DNA of 32,289 nucleotides from assembly GCA_900544025.1 (NCBI GenBank), contig UQTM01000036.1, positions 1-32,289 of the forward strand, written 5' to 3'. Each line of letters begins with the position of its first letter. Positions within the stretch are counted from its first letter, which is position 1. Position numbers and translations under genes: made by a program. The notes beneath the pieces were generated by a model, which did no database searches, had not been told where the DNA came from, and saw nothing but the letters and a program-made list of their open reading frames with translations. This stretch comes from an uncultured Odoribacter sp. GTDB taxonomy: Bacteria; Bacteroidota; Bacteroidia; Bacteroidales; Marinifilaceae. Shown here piece by piece: positions 17,170 to 25,166 of this stretch.

Positions 17170-17183
17170 GTCCAAATTTGGAC
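17170..17183. promoter_or_regulatory. Candidate operator, perfect 14-bp palindrome
   Basis: GTCCAAATTTGGAC is perfectly symmetrical and lies between the -7 box and the start codon of the XRE gene. A degenerate copy lies at 17407-17418 and a half-site TTTGGAC at 17366-17372. Confidence 0.6.
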
Positions 17184-17206
17184 TATTTTTGTGATGTGGT
17201 TATGTA

Positions 17207-17214
17207 CAAATATA
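17207..17214 (-). promoter_or_regulatory. -7 box of XRE gene
   Basis: TATATTTG on the minus strand is an exact TAnnTTTG match, 84 bases before the start codon. No clear -33. Confidence 0.5.
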
Positions 17215-17352
17215 ACTATAAACTATTATTTTTTTATTAATTTATTGTAATATTATGTGAGAGCACCGCCAAGTACTTCATTTAATTGATTTTGTGTTTT
17301 TCTTTTTGCTGATTAATCATCAGAGAAAGTTGCACAAGAGTTGTTCACGAGG

Positions 17353-17386
17353 GTTATCGTATATTTTTGGACAAATATATGATAAC
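17353..17386. repeat. 34-bp interrupted palindrome in XRE-trxB gap
   Basis: GTTATC-g-TATATTT-ttggac-AAATATA-t-GATAAC: arms of 14 with one mismatch and a six-base centre. It lies 225 bases before trxB in an AT-rich, gene-free stretch (17124-17610). No T run follows, so an operator is more likely than a terminator. Confidence 0.6.
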
Positions 17387-17406
17387 TCTTTTGATTTTTA
17401 TGTGTT

Positions 17407-17418
17407 TCCAATTTTGGA
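17407..17418. promoter_or_regulatory. Second TCCAA-type palindrome
   Basis: TCCAATTTTGGA shares TCCAA/TTGGA arms with the palindrome at 17170-17183 and lies 237 bases from it on the trxB side. Confidence 0.4.
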
Positions 17419-17517
17419 TATTTGTATTGTTTCATTTAATTTTTCAGTAAGATTCTGTTTAACTTTTTTTTAACCGCAGGCTCTAATAGAATGTATGGAA
17501 ATGAATTTGAAAATTAA

Positions 17518-17525
17518 TAAATTTG
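17518..17525 (+). promoter_or_regulatory. -7 box of trxB
   Basis: TAAATTTG is an exact TAnnTTTG match, 85 bases before the trxB start. No -33 TTTG at the expected spacing. Confidence 0.5.
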
Positions 17526-17610
17526 TAAACTAAAATCGATACAATAATAGGAATAATAGGTTATTGTTAAAAATTTATAGCCTATAAAATAGAAAGTTAA
17601 AATTAAAATT

Positions 17611-18567
17611 ATGTCAGAAACTAACGTTACGGAAAAAATAAAGTGCGTCATTATAGGTTCGGGGCCGGCTGGTTATACTGCAGCTATTTACACGGCAAGA
17701 GCTAATCTAAAACCTGTGTTATACACTGGTTTACAGATGGGTGGGCAATTGACGACGACGACGGAAATAGAAAATTTTCCCGGTTATCCCGAAGGTGTGA
17801 CAGGGCCTGTATTGATGGAAGATATGCGTAAACAGGCGGAACGCTTTGGAGCGGATATTCGTTTCGGGATTGTGACGCATGTCGATTTTTCCGGACATCC
17901 GCATAAATTGACTATCGACGACTGCAAGCAAATAGAAGCCGATACGGTAATTATAGCAACGGGAGCTTCCGCTAAATATTTGGGTTTGCCTTCCGAAGAA
18001 AAGTTCAGGGGACTCGGAGTGAGTGCCTGCGCAACCTGTGACGGCTTTTTTTACCGGGGTAAGGATGTAGCTGTGGTCGGCGGAGGAGATACGGCTTGCG
18101 AAGAAGCTACCTATTTGGCCGGATTATGCCGGAAAGTGTATCTGATCGTTCGTAAAAATTATTTGCGTGCTTCCAAAACGATGCAGGAGAGAGTGTTTAA
18201 GACTGAAAATATCGAGATTTTGTTCGAGCATAATACGATAGAGCTTTATGGTACGGACATGGGGTTGGAAGGAGTTCGTTTACTTTATCGGATGGGACAG
18301 CCGGAGGAGTGTGAACGGGATATAAAGATCGACGGTTTTTTCCTGGCTATCGGACATCACCCTAATTCGGAAGTTTTTAAAGATTACATACATATAGACG
18401 AGCAGGGATACATTATCACCGAGGGGACTTCAACCTATACCAATGTTCCGGGGGTGTTTGCCGCAGGGGATGTTATGGACCCCGTATATCGCCAGGGTAT
18501 CACTTCTGCCGGAACCGGTTGCCGGGCTGCCATCGATGCAGAGCGTTATCTCATGGAATTGGAATAA
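17611..18567 (+). CDS. trxB: Thioredoxin-disulfide reductase
   Basis: A 318-residue FAD/NADPH enzyme that reduces thioredoxin in the cytosol. The FAD-binding GSGPAGYTAAIY is at 16-27, the redox pair C140-A-T-C143, the NADPH-domain loop VVGGGDTACEEA at 155-166, and the C-terminal FAD motif GVFAAGDVMD at 281-290. The NADPH 2'-phosphate motif, HRRxxxR in E. coli, reads VRKNYLR here (180-186), so the His is absent while basic residues remain. Length matches the family. It is a single gene with its own -7 box and a strong terminator. The XRE gene is divergent; the palindromes between them could regulate either. Confidence 0.97.
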   Translation: MSETNVTEKIKCVIIGSGPAGYTAAIYTARANLKPVLYTGLQMGGQLTTTTEIENFPGYPEGVTGPVLMEDMRKQAERFGADIRFGIVTHVDFSGHPHKLTIDDCKQIEADTVIIATGASAKYLGLPSEEKFRGLGVSACATCDGFFYRGKDVAVVGGGDTACEEATYLAGLCRKVYLIVRKNYLRASKTMQERVFKTENIEILFEHNTIELYGTDMGLEGVRLLYRMGQPEECERDIKIDGFFLAIGHHPNSEVFKDYIHIDEQGYIITEGTSTYTNVPGVFAAGDVMDPVYRQGITSAGTGCRAAIDAERYLMELE

Positions 18568-18585
18568 ACGATTTTTTAGATTATA

Positions 18586-18625
18586 ATAAAAATGCCCCAT
18601 CTTTGTTCGAGGTGGGGCATTTTTA
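18586..18625 (+). terminator. Terminator after trxB
   Basis: AAAAATGCCCCA / TGGGGCATTTTT with a short mixed loop. The flanking A run also makes it usable from the other side for the convergent DUF2027 gene. Confidence 0.93.
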
Positions 18626-18702
18626 TCCGGGAACCGGAAACCGGTAGATGTTTCAGAGAAATAGACGTCGAACGGAATATCTATATTAAATTATATCGTT
18701 CG

Positions 18703-19713
18703 TTATTTAATGGTGACCATCGTCGCCCCGTAACCATATTGCTTGAATGAGGCGTCCTGGTGGTGAAAACGCTTATATTTCGTCTGTAATTCCCATAAGA
18801 TCCTTTGACGGAGTATTCCGTCGCCTTTCCCGTGAATAAATACGATTTTCTGCCCTTTGCGTAGTTTATATTCTTCAAGGATTTTATGGAATACGTCCAT
18901 TTGGTAATCGAGTATATCTTTATTTTCCATACCTGCTGTCGTTTCAAGTAATTGATTGATATGCAGGTCGATTTCAAGAATGTTTCCTACGAATTGTTTT
19001 TGTGGGCGTGGAGTTTCTTCGGCCGCTGTTATTTTTTTCTCCTGAATGGCTTGTTTTAATTGCTTTTCATCGATCTCTGTTTTTAAGATAGTTTCTTTAT
19101 CCAGGGGGCGTAGCCAGGATATGCCGTCGAACCATTTGCAATGTTTGTAAGAGCCCGCTTTGCAAAGATTTACCGGATTCAGCTTGATTTGTGTATCGAT
19201 AGCCGCTTTGGGTGTGGTTATTCCTTTATGGAAAAAAATGACCTGAATGTTTAAAGCTTTTATCTGGTTGTCAATTTCTTTTAGGGTGTAGGTGCCGATC
19301 GGAGAAACCGTATCGGGATTACAGTTGCCTGCGATGATCCCGGAATAGTTTTCTCCATTAAAAGCGGATACGGTGTACAGGCAGGTTTGTGCGGTATCGT
19401 TCACCACAAATAATTCATAACGGGAGTCGGTGAGGTTACTGAAATTTTCAGGAACGATGGCGAGATATACGGTGTCGGCCGATTGCATTGTGACGGCTTT
19501 TTGTGATTGGGGTTGTGTTTTCCCGGTTCCCGTCTGTTGGACAGGAGTGTTGAAATCGGAATGAATCACAACCAGATCGGTAATGGAAGCCGGAATTTCA
19601 AATCCATATTCATCACAATATACATTGACCGTTGTGTTATCAATGAGCCCTGTGACTTTCCCTTCGAGTTTTTCTGAAATAAATCTTACAATATCTCCAA
19701 TTCTAATGTCCAT
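18703..19713 (-). CDS. DUF2027 and Smr domain protein
   Basis: A 336-residue Bacteroidetes protein. The N-terminus (1-50) is a small beta-rich fold beginning MDIRIGDIVRF, followed by a Gln/Thr-rich linker (about 57-75), a DUF2027-type middle (80-200), and a C-terminal Smr domain (about 245-336). Smr motifs are visible: EIDLH (247-251) and HGKGDGILR (294-302), the residues linked to nuclease activity in MutS2 and other Smr proteins. Unlike MutS2 it has no ATPase, so a role in nucleic-acid nicking or ribosome rescue is only inference. A good Bacteroidetes promoter precedes it at 19806-19837. Confidence 0.88.
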   Translation of the reverse strand: MDIRIGDIVRFISEKLEGKVTGLIDNTTVNVYCDEYGFEIPASITDLVVIHSDFNTPVQQTGTGKTQPQSQKAVTMQSADTVYLAIVPENFSNLTDSRYELFVVNDTAQTCLYTVSAFNGENYSGIIAGNCNPDTVSPIGTYTLKEIDNQIKALNIQVIFFHKGITTPKAAIDTQIKLNPVNLCKAGSYKHCKWFDGISWLRPLDKETILKTEIDEKQLKQAIQEKKITAAEETPRPQKQFVGNILEIDLHINQLLETTAGMENKDILDYQMDVFHKILEEYKLRKGQKIVFIHGKGDGILRQRILWELQTKYKRFHHQDASFKQYGYGATMVTIK

Positions 19714-19805
19714 AGTCTTTTTGTCTTAAATGTATATAACCGGTAAGGCGTAAGCGACCGGTTGATTATCAAGGAGCGCTCTGTTTCGATGCCTTGTGGT
19801 TTGCA

Positions 19806-19837
19806 CAAAGGTAGTTAAGTTGCTGGATAAACACAAG
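19806..19837 (-). promoter_or_regulatory. Bacteroidetes promoter of DUF2027/Smr gene
   Basis: On the minus strand CTTG (19834-19837), exactly 20 bases, then TACCTTTG (19806-19813). The -7 is exact and the -33 differs by one base. It implies an 85-base leader. Confidence 0.75.
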
Positions 19838-19935
19838 GGGAATATGATCCTCGAATGTAAGATCTCTACCGGGTAAGAACTTTCCAATAGCGAAAACGTA
19901 AACTTGCGGGAGATTATTAACAAAATGCCCGGAAA

Positions 19936-20778
19936 ATGATAAATGTGAGATTATTTTGTTTGCTATTGTTACTTGCTGTGAGCGTAAAAATGAATGCTCA
20001 GCGGAATGCGATATGCCGTTTCCTGCAACCGGAAGACAGTTTGATGCAAGCATCGGGCAATATTCCTGCTTTTACAATTTATAAAGACAACTACATTATC
20101 ACCGGTACCAGCTTTGCGGGTGGAAAAGTAACCAAATATAATTCGGATGCGAAATTCCAGATCAGCCTTCGGCATCGCCTGTATAGAAAATTGTTGCCTT
20201 ATCGGTTGTACACTTTTCTGACTTATACGCAAAAATCATTTTGGGCAATATACCGTAGTTCTGCACCTTTTACGGAAACCAATTATAATCCTACGCTGGG
20301 GATAGGGAGAAATTTTATTTCAGAAGGCAGGATTGCCTGGAGCACTATGCTTCAGTTTGAACATGAATCGAACGGTCGTGACAGTATATGGTCGCGTAGT
20401 TGGAACCGGATAACCTTCATGGGAATATATAATATGAATTGTAATTTTACCTTTCAGGCTAAAGTTTGGATACCTATGATGCTATCGGAGTATAACAAGG
20501 ATATTAGCCGTTATTCCGGAATCGGGCATTTGGCGGCTACTTATAACAATAATAACGGACGGCTTTCCTGTTCCGTACTGATGGTGAAACGGGGAGGGTG
20601 GAATTTTAATGCCAACTGGCAAATAGGGGTTGCTTACCGGTTATTTCGTCAAGACAATCAATACCTATATTTACAATTTTTCGATGGATATGGAGAAAGT
20701 ATGATCCATTACAATGATTTTCGCCGTTATGTCCGGTTAGGGTTTGTAATTAAACCGTCGGGAAATTCTATTTTTTAG
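19936..20778 (+). CDS. pldA: Outer-membrane phospholipase A (OMPLA family)
   Basis: A 280-residue beta-barrel hydrolase of the outer membrane that deacylates phospholipids reaching the outer leaflet. A signal peptide ends near NAQ (residue 22). The family motif is intact: FEHESNGR with His143 and Ser145, and SRSWNR with Asn157, matching the His-Ser-Asn triad of E. coli OMPLA (142, 144, 156). The C-terminal part has the alternating aromatic strands of a barrel (NQYLYLQFFDGYG and RYVRLGFVI). The protein ends SGNSIF, with a terminal Phe as usual for outer-membrane barrels. Divergent from the DUF2027 gene; a near-match box TAAACTTG lies just upstream. Confidence 0.93.
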   Translation: MINVRLFCLLLLLAVSVKMNAQRNAICRFLQPEDSLMQASGNIPAFTIYKDNYIITGTSFAGGKVTKYNSDAKFQISLRHRLYRKLLPYRLYTFLTYTQKSFWAIYRSSAPFTETNYNPTLGIGRNFISEGRIAWSTMLQFEHESNGRDSIWSRSWNRITFMGIYNMNCNFTFQAKVWIPMMLSEYNKDISRYSGIGHLAATYNNNNGRLSCSVLMVKRGGWNFNANWQIGVAYRLFRQDNQYLYLQFFDGYGESMIHYNDFRRYVRLGFVIKPSGNSIF

Positions 20779-20859
20779 GATCATCTTTTTAGAGGAAAAA
20801 AGAGGCCGGTTCGGGAAGATGATCCGGAGATGACCGACAATATTTTTACAACGGCTTTT

Positions 20860-20901
20860 TTTAGATGGAAAGACCGATAATGTTATCGGTTTCTATCTAA
20901 A
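20860..20901. repeat. Long hairpin between pldA and EamA gene
   Basis: TTTAGATGGAAA and TTATCGGTTTC... fold into about 19 pairs (TTTAGAT/ATCTAAA outer, CCGATAA/TTATCGG inner, a two-base GA bulge, a TG loop). It lies between convergent genes but lacks a 3' T run on either strand, so it may be a transcript 3' end stabiliser. Confidence 0.5.
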
Positions 20902-20930
20902 CTAAAGAGCATGTGGGGTAAGGATTGTTT

Positions 20931-21833
20931 CTATGCTTTCGAGCCTAAGTAAATAAAATACATTCCCAGCAGCACTAATAAAAGATCGATGAATTTGGCT
21001 TTCAGGTTTTTTTCTTTGAACCAGAGAGCTCCGGCGATGAAAGACACTACGACACCGCTACGCCTGACGAGTGAAACAATAGATATCATAGAGTCTTCAT
21101 AGCTTAGTGCGTAGAAATAGGCAAAATCTGCCAAAATCAATAAGAGGGAGATTAGGGGAATTGAATTTTTCCATTGAAATTTAGTGGAAGTATGGCGTTT
21201 GGGATACCAAAGTGCGAGTAGAATAATCCCCATGACTAAAAGTTGGTAAAAATTATACCATACCTGTACATTCATCCGGTCGAGGCGGGCCATCAGATAT
21301 TTATCGTAAAGCCCGCTTAATGAGCCTGTGACGACGGCAAGTACCATGAAGTATATCCATTTGTTGTGCGTAAAGCTGATGCCTTCTTTTTTGCCTGACC
21401 AGGAAAGCAGATAGAAGGAAATAATTGCAATCAGTACACCTATCCATTGATAAAAATTCAGGCGCTCTCCAAAGATCAGCATGGCTCCCAGCAAGGTGAG
21501 GATCGGTTGTGTGGCTTTGATGGGAGAAGCTATTGTGATCGGGAGATGTTTTAATGAAAAATAAGCAAAAATCCATGAGGCCAGAACAATCAATGCTTTT
21601 AGGAACAACAGGCCGTGAGCCCCGGCGCGAATGGGAGGAAGCCAAAATAAAGTTCCTTGTATGGTTTGAGGGAAAAACCAGGATAAAATAATTACCGGGA
21701 GGAACAGTACACAGCAAAAAAAGATGTTCAGGAACAGTACCGGGATAACGGCATTATTATCCAGTGAAATTTTTTTAACCACATCATATAGTCCTAACAG
21801 ACTGGCTGAAACGAATGCTAATATTAACCACAT
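20931..21833 (-). CDS. EamA/DMT-family transporter
   Basis: A 300-residue inner-membrane protein with about ten helices in two EamA repeats (first half ending near the segment SFYLLSWSGKKEG, second half ending LVLLGMYFIYLGSKA). The drug/metabolite superfamily exports or imports small metabolites, and the substrate cannot be named here. I chose the ATG at 21833 (MWLILAF): the alternative at 21854 lies inside the -7 box at 21852-21859. The last helix abuts a typical short tail. No operon partners; convergent with pldA. Confidence 0.88.
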   Translation of the reverse strand: MWLILAFVSASLLGLYDVVKKISLDNNAVIPVLFLNIFFCCVLFLPVIILSWFFPQTIQGTLFWLPPIRAGAHGLLFLKALIVLASWIFAYFSLKHLPITIASPIKATQPILTLLGAMLIFGERLNFYQWIGVLIAIISFYLLSWSGKKEGISFTHNKWIYFMVLAVVTGSLSGLYDKYLMARLDRMNVQVWYNFYQLLVMGIILLALWYPKRHTSTKFQWKNSIPLISLLLILADFAYFYALSYEDSMISIVSLVRRSGVVVSFIAGALWFKEKNLKAKFIDLLLVLLGMYFIYLGSKA

Positions 21834-21851
21834 ATTTCGAGAATCGATAGG

Positions 21852-21859
21852 CAAAGATA
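21852..21859 (-). promoter_or_regulatory. -7 box of EamA transporter gene
   Basis: TATCTTTG on the minus strand, an exact TAnnTTTG match 18 bases before the chosen start. No clear -33. Confidence 0.5.
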
Positions 21860-21997
21860 TAATTTATCTGTCAGATTTTTATTCCGTTTGTTCGATTTCA
21901 AGGAACGTACATAATATGCCGCCGATCATTTTAGTTATGGTTAACTATAATAATGATAATCAGTTATAGATTATTTTTTTTATTTATTGATATAGGC

Positions 21998-22005
21998 TAT
22001 CTTTG
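21998..22005 (+). promoter_or_regulatory. -7 box of Cys-cluster protein gene
   Basis: TATCTTTG, an exact TAnnTTTG match. Transcription from near 22012 excludes an in-frame start at 21953 and supports the ATG at 22118. Confidence 0.55.
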
Positions 22006-22117
22006 TGCGCTTTTAGAATCAGTTTTTAAAAAAATTCTTATTTTTACGGTGTACAGGCTGCGCCATTATGGGATTGCCTATAATATTACGATTGTGCCGA
22101 AAAAAAAATTAAAAAAA

Positions 22118-22879
22118 ATGAAGGATGCCGGTTTTATACCGGGAATCTATAATTATTGCGACCGTTGGTGCGAGAAATGCGATCAAAAGTTGCATTGTAT
22201 GAGTTTTGTTATGGGAAAGAGGATAGAGGAAAAGGGAGGATTTAAATTTGACGAAGAAATTTCCCAGGAGGAGGAGAACGTTTGGGCACGCTTGAAGGAT
22301 GTGTTCGAATCGACGTATGAAGTGTTGCATGAGCTGGCTAAGGAAAGAGGGATCGATGTGGAGGATATTTATGCTTCTGAAAATATAGACCGGGAGTTTT
22401 GGGGGGAGGATTATGAAAATATGGCGCTGAAGGGAGAACGGGACAATCTGATGATCGAAGATTCTGATATTGTTCGTATTTGTTTGATATACGAGGATTT
22501 GTGTGATAAATGCCTGGAAAAAATTTTCGAAATCCTGGATGAGAAATTAGGGGAAGATAAAGGGCGGGAAATCGATGAGGCGTTGGAAACGGTAGGCTGG
22601 TATCAGGATTTGATGCAGTCTAAAATGCGGAGAGCTTTGCATGGCTATTATCATGTTGGTTCATGCGGGGAAGAGAGGGAAGATTATAACGGTTCTGCCA
22701 AGGTCGCTCTAATTGCTGTCCGCCGTTCGGAGGAAGCATGGAAAGTGTTAGTGCCTTACTGTTCCGAAATGAAACGTGAAATCCTGCAACTGCTGGTGGT
22801 GCTGTCACAGTTAAAGAAAGATATATTATTTCAATTCCCGGAGGCTGAAAATTTCTGCCGTCCGGGATTTGAGAATTGA
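22118..22879 (+). CDS. Unrecognised acidic protein with N-terminal Cys cluster
   Basis: A 253-residue soluble protein. Residues 14-27 hold C-x3-C-x2-C-x5-C in NYCDRWCEKCDQKLHC, a spacing that could bind zinc or an iron-sulfur cluster. The rest is highly acidic and helical (FDEEISQEEENVW, DEKLGEDKGREIDEALETVG) with no catalytic motif I know. I chose the ATG at 22118: the open frame extends upstream to 21953, but a -7 box at 21998-22005 lies inside that extension, and the extension would be hydrophobic and basic, unlike the rest. Similar CDRWCERC-type proteins occur as hypothetical genes in Bacteroidetes; that recollection is not checked. Stop lies seven bases from the convergent folC stop. Confidence 0.75.
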   Translation: MKDAGFIPGIYNYCDRWCEKCDQKLHCMSFVMGKRIEEKGGFKFDEEISQEEENVWARLKDVFESTYEVLHELAKERGIDVEDIYASENIDREFWGEDYENMALKGERDNLMIEDSDIVRICLIYEDLCDKCLEKIFEILDEKLGEDKGREIDEALETVGWYQDLMQSKMRRALHGYYHVGSCGEEREDYNGSAKVALIAVRRSEEAWKVLVPYCSEMKREILQLLVVLSQLKKDILFQFPEAENFCRPGFEN

Positions 22880-22885
22880 GTCTTA

Positions 22886-24160
22886 TCAAATGACTTCGGC
22901 TACGACAAAAGTGCTGCCGCCAATGTAGATCATATCCTGGGGGGAGGCGTTTTGTTTAGCTGCTTCATAAGCCTGGGTAACGGTGGAATAAATGTTCCCA
23001 CTCAATCCGGCGGCTTTTGCTTTTTCTGCCAGAAGATGTTCATCCATAGCCCTGGGAATAGAGGCTTTACAGAAATAATAGCGAGCCTCTTTAGGCAGGA
23101 TGCTTAAAACGCTGCTTACGTCCTTGTCGCTGACCATTCCGATCACAATATGCAGTTTATCGTATTTACAGGTTTTGAGCTGGGCAACGATTTCGGTTAG
23201 GCCGTCGATGTTGTGCCCGGTATCACAAATGGTATAGGGAGCTGTTGCCAACTGCTGCCAGCGTCCCAAAAGTCCGGTATTACGGATCGCCTTTGCGATA
23301 CCGTCCCGGATGTTTCGGTCGGAAATTTGCAGTCCGTCGTTGCGTAAAGATAAAATAGTTTCGAGTACGACCGGGATATTTTTACGCTGGTAATCCCCTT
23401 TTAATTCCGATTCTATATTTTCGAATGCGATGCCTGTCCGGTGATGGAAATTATAGGTTTTGTCGGGATTTTGCCGGGTGTTCCATTCGGAGGAGGCGAA
23501 TGTCAGAGGAGCTTTGCAAATCGCTGCTTTTTCTTTAAACACAAAGTCATAAGCGCTGTCTTCGGTACCGATAATAGCAGGAATGCCCGGTTTGATAATC
23601 CCTGCTTTCTCTGCTGCAATCTTGGGAAGGGTATCGCCCAATAAGGCCATGTGGTCGAATGAAATATTGGTAATCACGGAAGCAAGCGGAGTTATGATAT
23701 TCGTGGAGTCGAGCCGTCCGCCCAGACCGACTTCGATTACAGCTATATCTGCCTGCTCATCGGCAAAGTATTTGAATGCCATGGCAACGGTCATTTCAAA
23801 GAATGAAGGTTGAATTGTTGCGAATAACTCCTTGTTTTGAGATACGAAGCGGGTTACGTAATCTTCGCCGATCATTTGCCCGTTTACTTTTATTCTTTCA
23901 CGAAAATCTTTCAGGTGGGGAGAAGTATATAATCCGGTTTTGTAGCCGGCTTCCTGAAGAATGGAAGCAAGCATGTGCGAAACGGAACCTTTGCCGTTGG
24001 TGCCGGCTACATGAATGCTCTTGAAATGATGATGAGGGTGCTGAAAATGAGCATCCAATTTTAATGTATTGTCGAGGTTTGCTTTATAAGCTGCCTGGCC
24101 TTCTCTTTGGTACATGGGGAGTTGAGCGAAAAGCCAGTCTAAGGTTTCTTTATAAGTCAT
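22886..24160 (-). CDS. folC: Dihydrofolate synthase / folylpolyglutamate synthase
   Basis: A 424-residue Mur-ligase-family enzyme that joins glutamate to dihydropteroate and extends the polyglutamate tail of folates, using ATP, in the cytosol. The P-loop is GTNGKGSVSHML (53-64), followed by the family segment TSPHLKDFRERI; later marks are VIEVGLGGRLDSTN (omega-loop and metal site) and CDTGHNIDGL (the equivalent of DGAHN). Full length for the family. It is divergent from rex over a 159-base gap with its own -7 box. The 3' end nearly touches the convergent gene at 22118, and no terminator is visible there. Confidence 0.96.
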   Translation of the reverse strand: MTYKETLDWLFAQLPMYQREGQAAYKANLDNTLKLDAHFQHPHHHFKSIHVAGTNGKGSVSHMLASILQEAGYKTGLYTSPHLKDFRERIKVNGQMIGEDYVTRFVSQNKELFATIQPSFFEMTVAMAFKYFADEQADIAVIEVGLGGRLDSTNIITPLASVITNISFDHMALLGDTLPKIAAEKAGIIKPGIPAIIGTEDSAYDFVFKEKAAICKAPLTFASSEWNTRQNPDKTYNFHHRTGIAFENIESELKGDYQRKNIPVVLETILSLRNDGLQISDRNIRDGIAKAIRNTGLLGRWQQLATAPYTICDTGHNIDGLTEIVAQLKTCKYDKLHIVIGMVSDKDVSSVLSILPKEARYYFCKASIPRAMDEHLLAEKAKAAGLSGNIYSTVTQAYEAAKQNASPQDMIYIGGSTFVVAEVI

Positions 24161-24182
24161 AGTTTTTGAAAATATTACAGGG

Positions 24183-24190
24183 CAAAAGTA
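24183..24190 (-). promoter_or_regulatory. -7 box of folC
   Basis: TACTTTTG on the minus strand, an exact TAnnTTTG match 22 bases before the folC start. Confidence 0.55.
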
Positions 24191-24285
24191 GTAAACAATT
24201 GAAAACGGAAAATTGAAAACTTAATTTTATTCCGTGTCGTTTAGAAACTTTGTAACATCTTATTTTCAGTATGGGAAAAAAAGTT

Positions 24286-24293
24286 TACTTTTG
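24286..24293 (+). promoter_or_regulatory. -7 box of rex
   Basis: TACTTTTG, an exact TAnnTTTG match 26 bases before the rex start. Confidence 0.55.
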
Positions 24294-24319
24294 CAAGTTA
24301 TAAAAAGGGATAATATCTT

Positions 24320-24952
24320 ATGAAATCAAATAAAGAGGTACCTATACCAGTGCTTAGACGGATGCCGTCGTATCTGTCGTTTGTAAAAACTTTGCAAAAG
24401 CAAGGGGAAAAATATGTGTCTTCGACCCGGATCGCCGAATATATGGAAATCGATTCCACTCAGGTGACTAAGGATTTGTCGCATACGGGAATTTCAGGGA
24501 AAACGAGGGTGGGGTATGAGGTCGATAGCTTTGTGAGGATTCTGGAGGATTTCTTGGGATTCAGCAAGGTGGACAGTGCTTTTTTGGTAGGAGCCGGTTC
24601 ATTGGGGTGTGCCTTACTGCAGGATAAGGGATTGGCGGCTTTTGGATTACGCATCGAAGCTGCTTTTGATATCGATAAAGCTAAAATCGGAACTAAGGTC
24701 AACGATATCGAGATTCATCATATCGATCAGTTCCGTGCTATGGCTGCTGAACGGAATGTAGTGATCGGTATTATTACCGTTCCTGCCGAAAACGCTCAGA
24801 ATGTGGCAGACCTGATGGTGGCCTGGGGGATTAAAGCTATCTGGAATTTTACCCCTGCACGAATTAAAGTACCTTCACATATTGTGGTGCAGAATACCAC
24901 AATATATATGAATCTGGCTATTCTGTTCAATAAATTGTATAATCAGGAGTAG
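24320..24952 (+). CDS. rex: Redox-sensing transcriptional repressor Rex
   Basis: A 210-residue repressor that senses the NADH/NAD+ ratio and controls fermentation and respiration genes. Residues 1-78 are a winged helix with the recognition segment STQVTKDLSHTGISGKTRVG, where family members usually have QVRKDLS, so Thr50 replaces an Arg. Residues 84-210 are a Rossmann domain with VGAGSLGCALL (GxGxxG at 91-96) and a C-terminal helix for domain swapping. Length is typical. Rex is divergent from folC and upstream of thrS. No TTGTGA..TCACAA palindrome was seen in the folC-rex gap, so autoregulation is not evident. Confidence 0.95.
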   Translation: MKSNKEVPIPVLRRMPSYLSFVKTLQKQGEKYVSSTRIAEYMEIDSTQVTKDLSHTGISGKTRVGYEVDSFVRILEDFLGFSKVDSAFLVGAGSLGCALLQDKGLAAFGLRIEAAFDIDKAKIGTKVNDIEIHHIDQFRAMAAERNVVIGIITVPAENAQNVADLMVAWGIKAIWNFTPARIKVPSHIVVQNTTIYMNLAILFNKLYNQE

Positions 24953-24991
24953 AGAAACAGCTTGCAAATCAATAATATAAGGACTCAACTG

Positions 24992-25044
24992 TAAAAGGTG
25001 AAAAGTTATAAAAACAGACTTAACTTTTTGCCTTTTACCTTTTA
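24992..25044 (+). terminator. Probable terminator after rex
   Basis: Two nested repeats: TAAAAGGT / ACCTTTTA (24992-24999, 25037-25044) and AAAAGTTA / TAACTTTT (25001-25008, 25021-25028). AT-rich, so less certain than the GC-rich ones. Confidence 0.55.
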
Positions 25045-25062
25045 GTTTTGTATTATATTTGT

Positions 25063-25070
25063 TATCTTTG
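25063..25070 (+). promoter_or_regulatory. -7 box of thrS operon
   Basis: TATCTTTG, an exact TAnnTTTG match 97 bases before the chosen thrS start. The leader holds a 15-codon open frame (25083-25130) and a small GTGG/CCAC hairpin (25141-25152). Confidence 0.55.
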
Positions 25071-25166
25071 CAACTTGCAAAAATGCTGATAGATATAAAC
25101 ATGACAAGCCTTGAAAGGGGAGTCGGATAAAATATGAAATGTGGGACGCCACAAAATGAAAAAGAT

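Noticed and set aside
16980..17240. Open frame of 86 codons on the plus strand
   Set aside because: Shadow of the XRE gene that runs into the AT-rich promoter region; no coding signs.
20860..20901. Long hairpin called as terminator of pldA
   Set aside because: The T run is on the 5' side on the plus strand, so it does not fit a Rho-independent terminator; kept only as a repeat.
24161..24319. Rex-type operator in the folC-rex gap
   Set aside because: No TTGTGA..TCACAA-like palindrome; only AT-rich partial matches such as TTTGTAACA.
25083..25130. 15-codon open frame in the thrS leader as an attenuation peptide
   Set aside because: Contains a single Thr codon and no terminator/antiterminator pair was seen; probably incidental.
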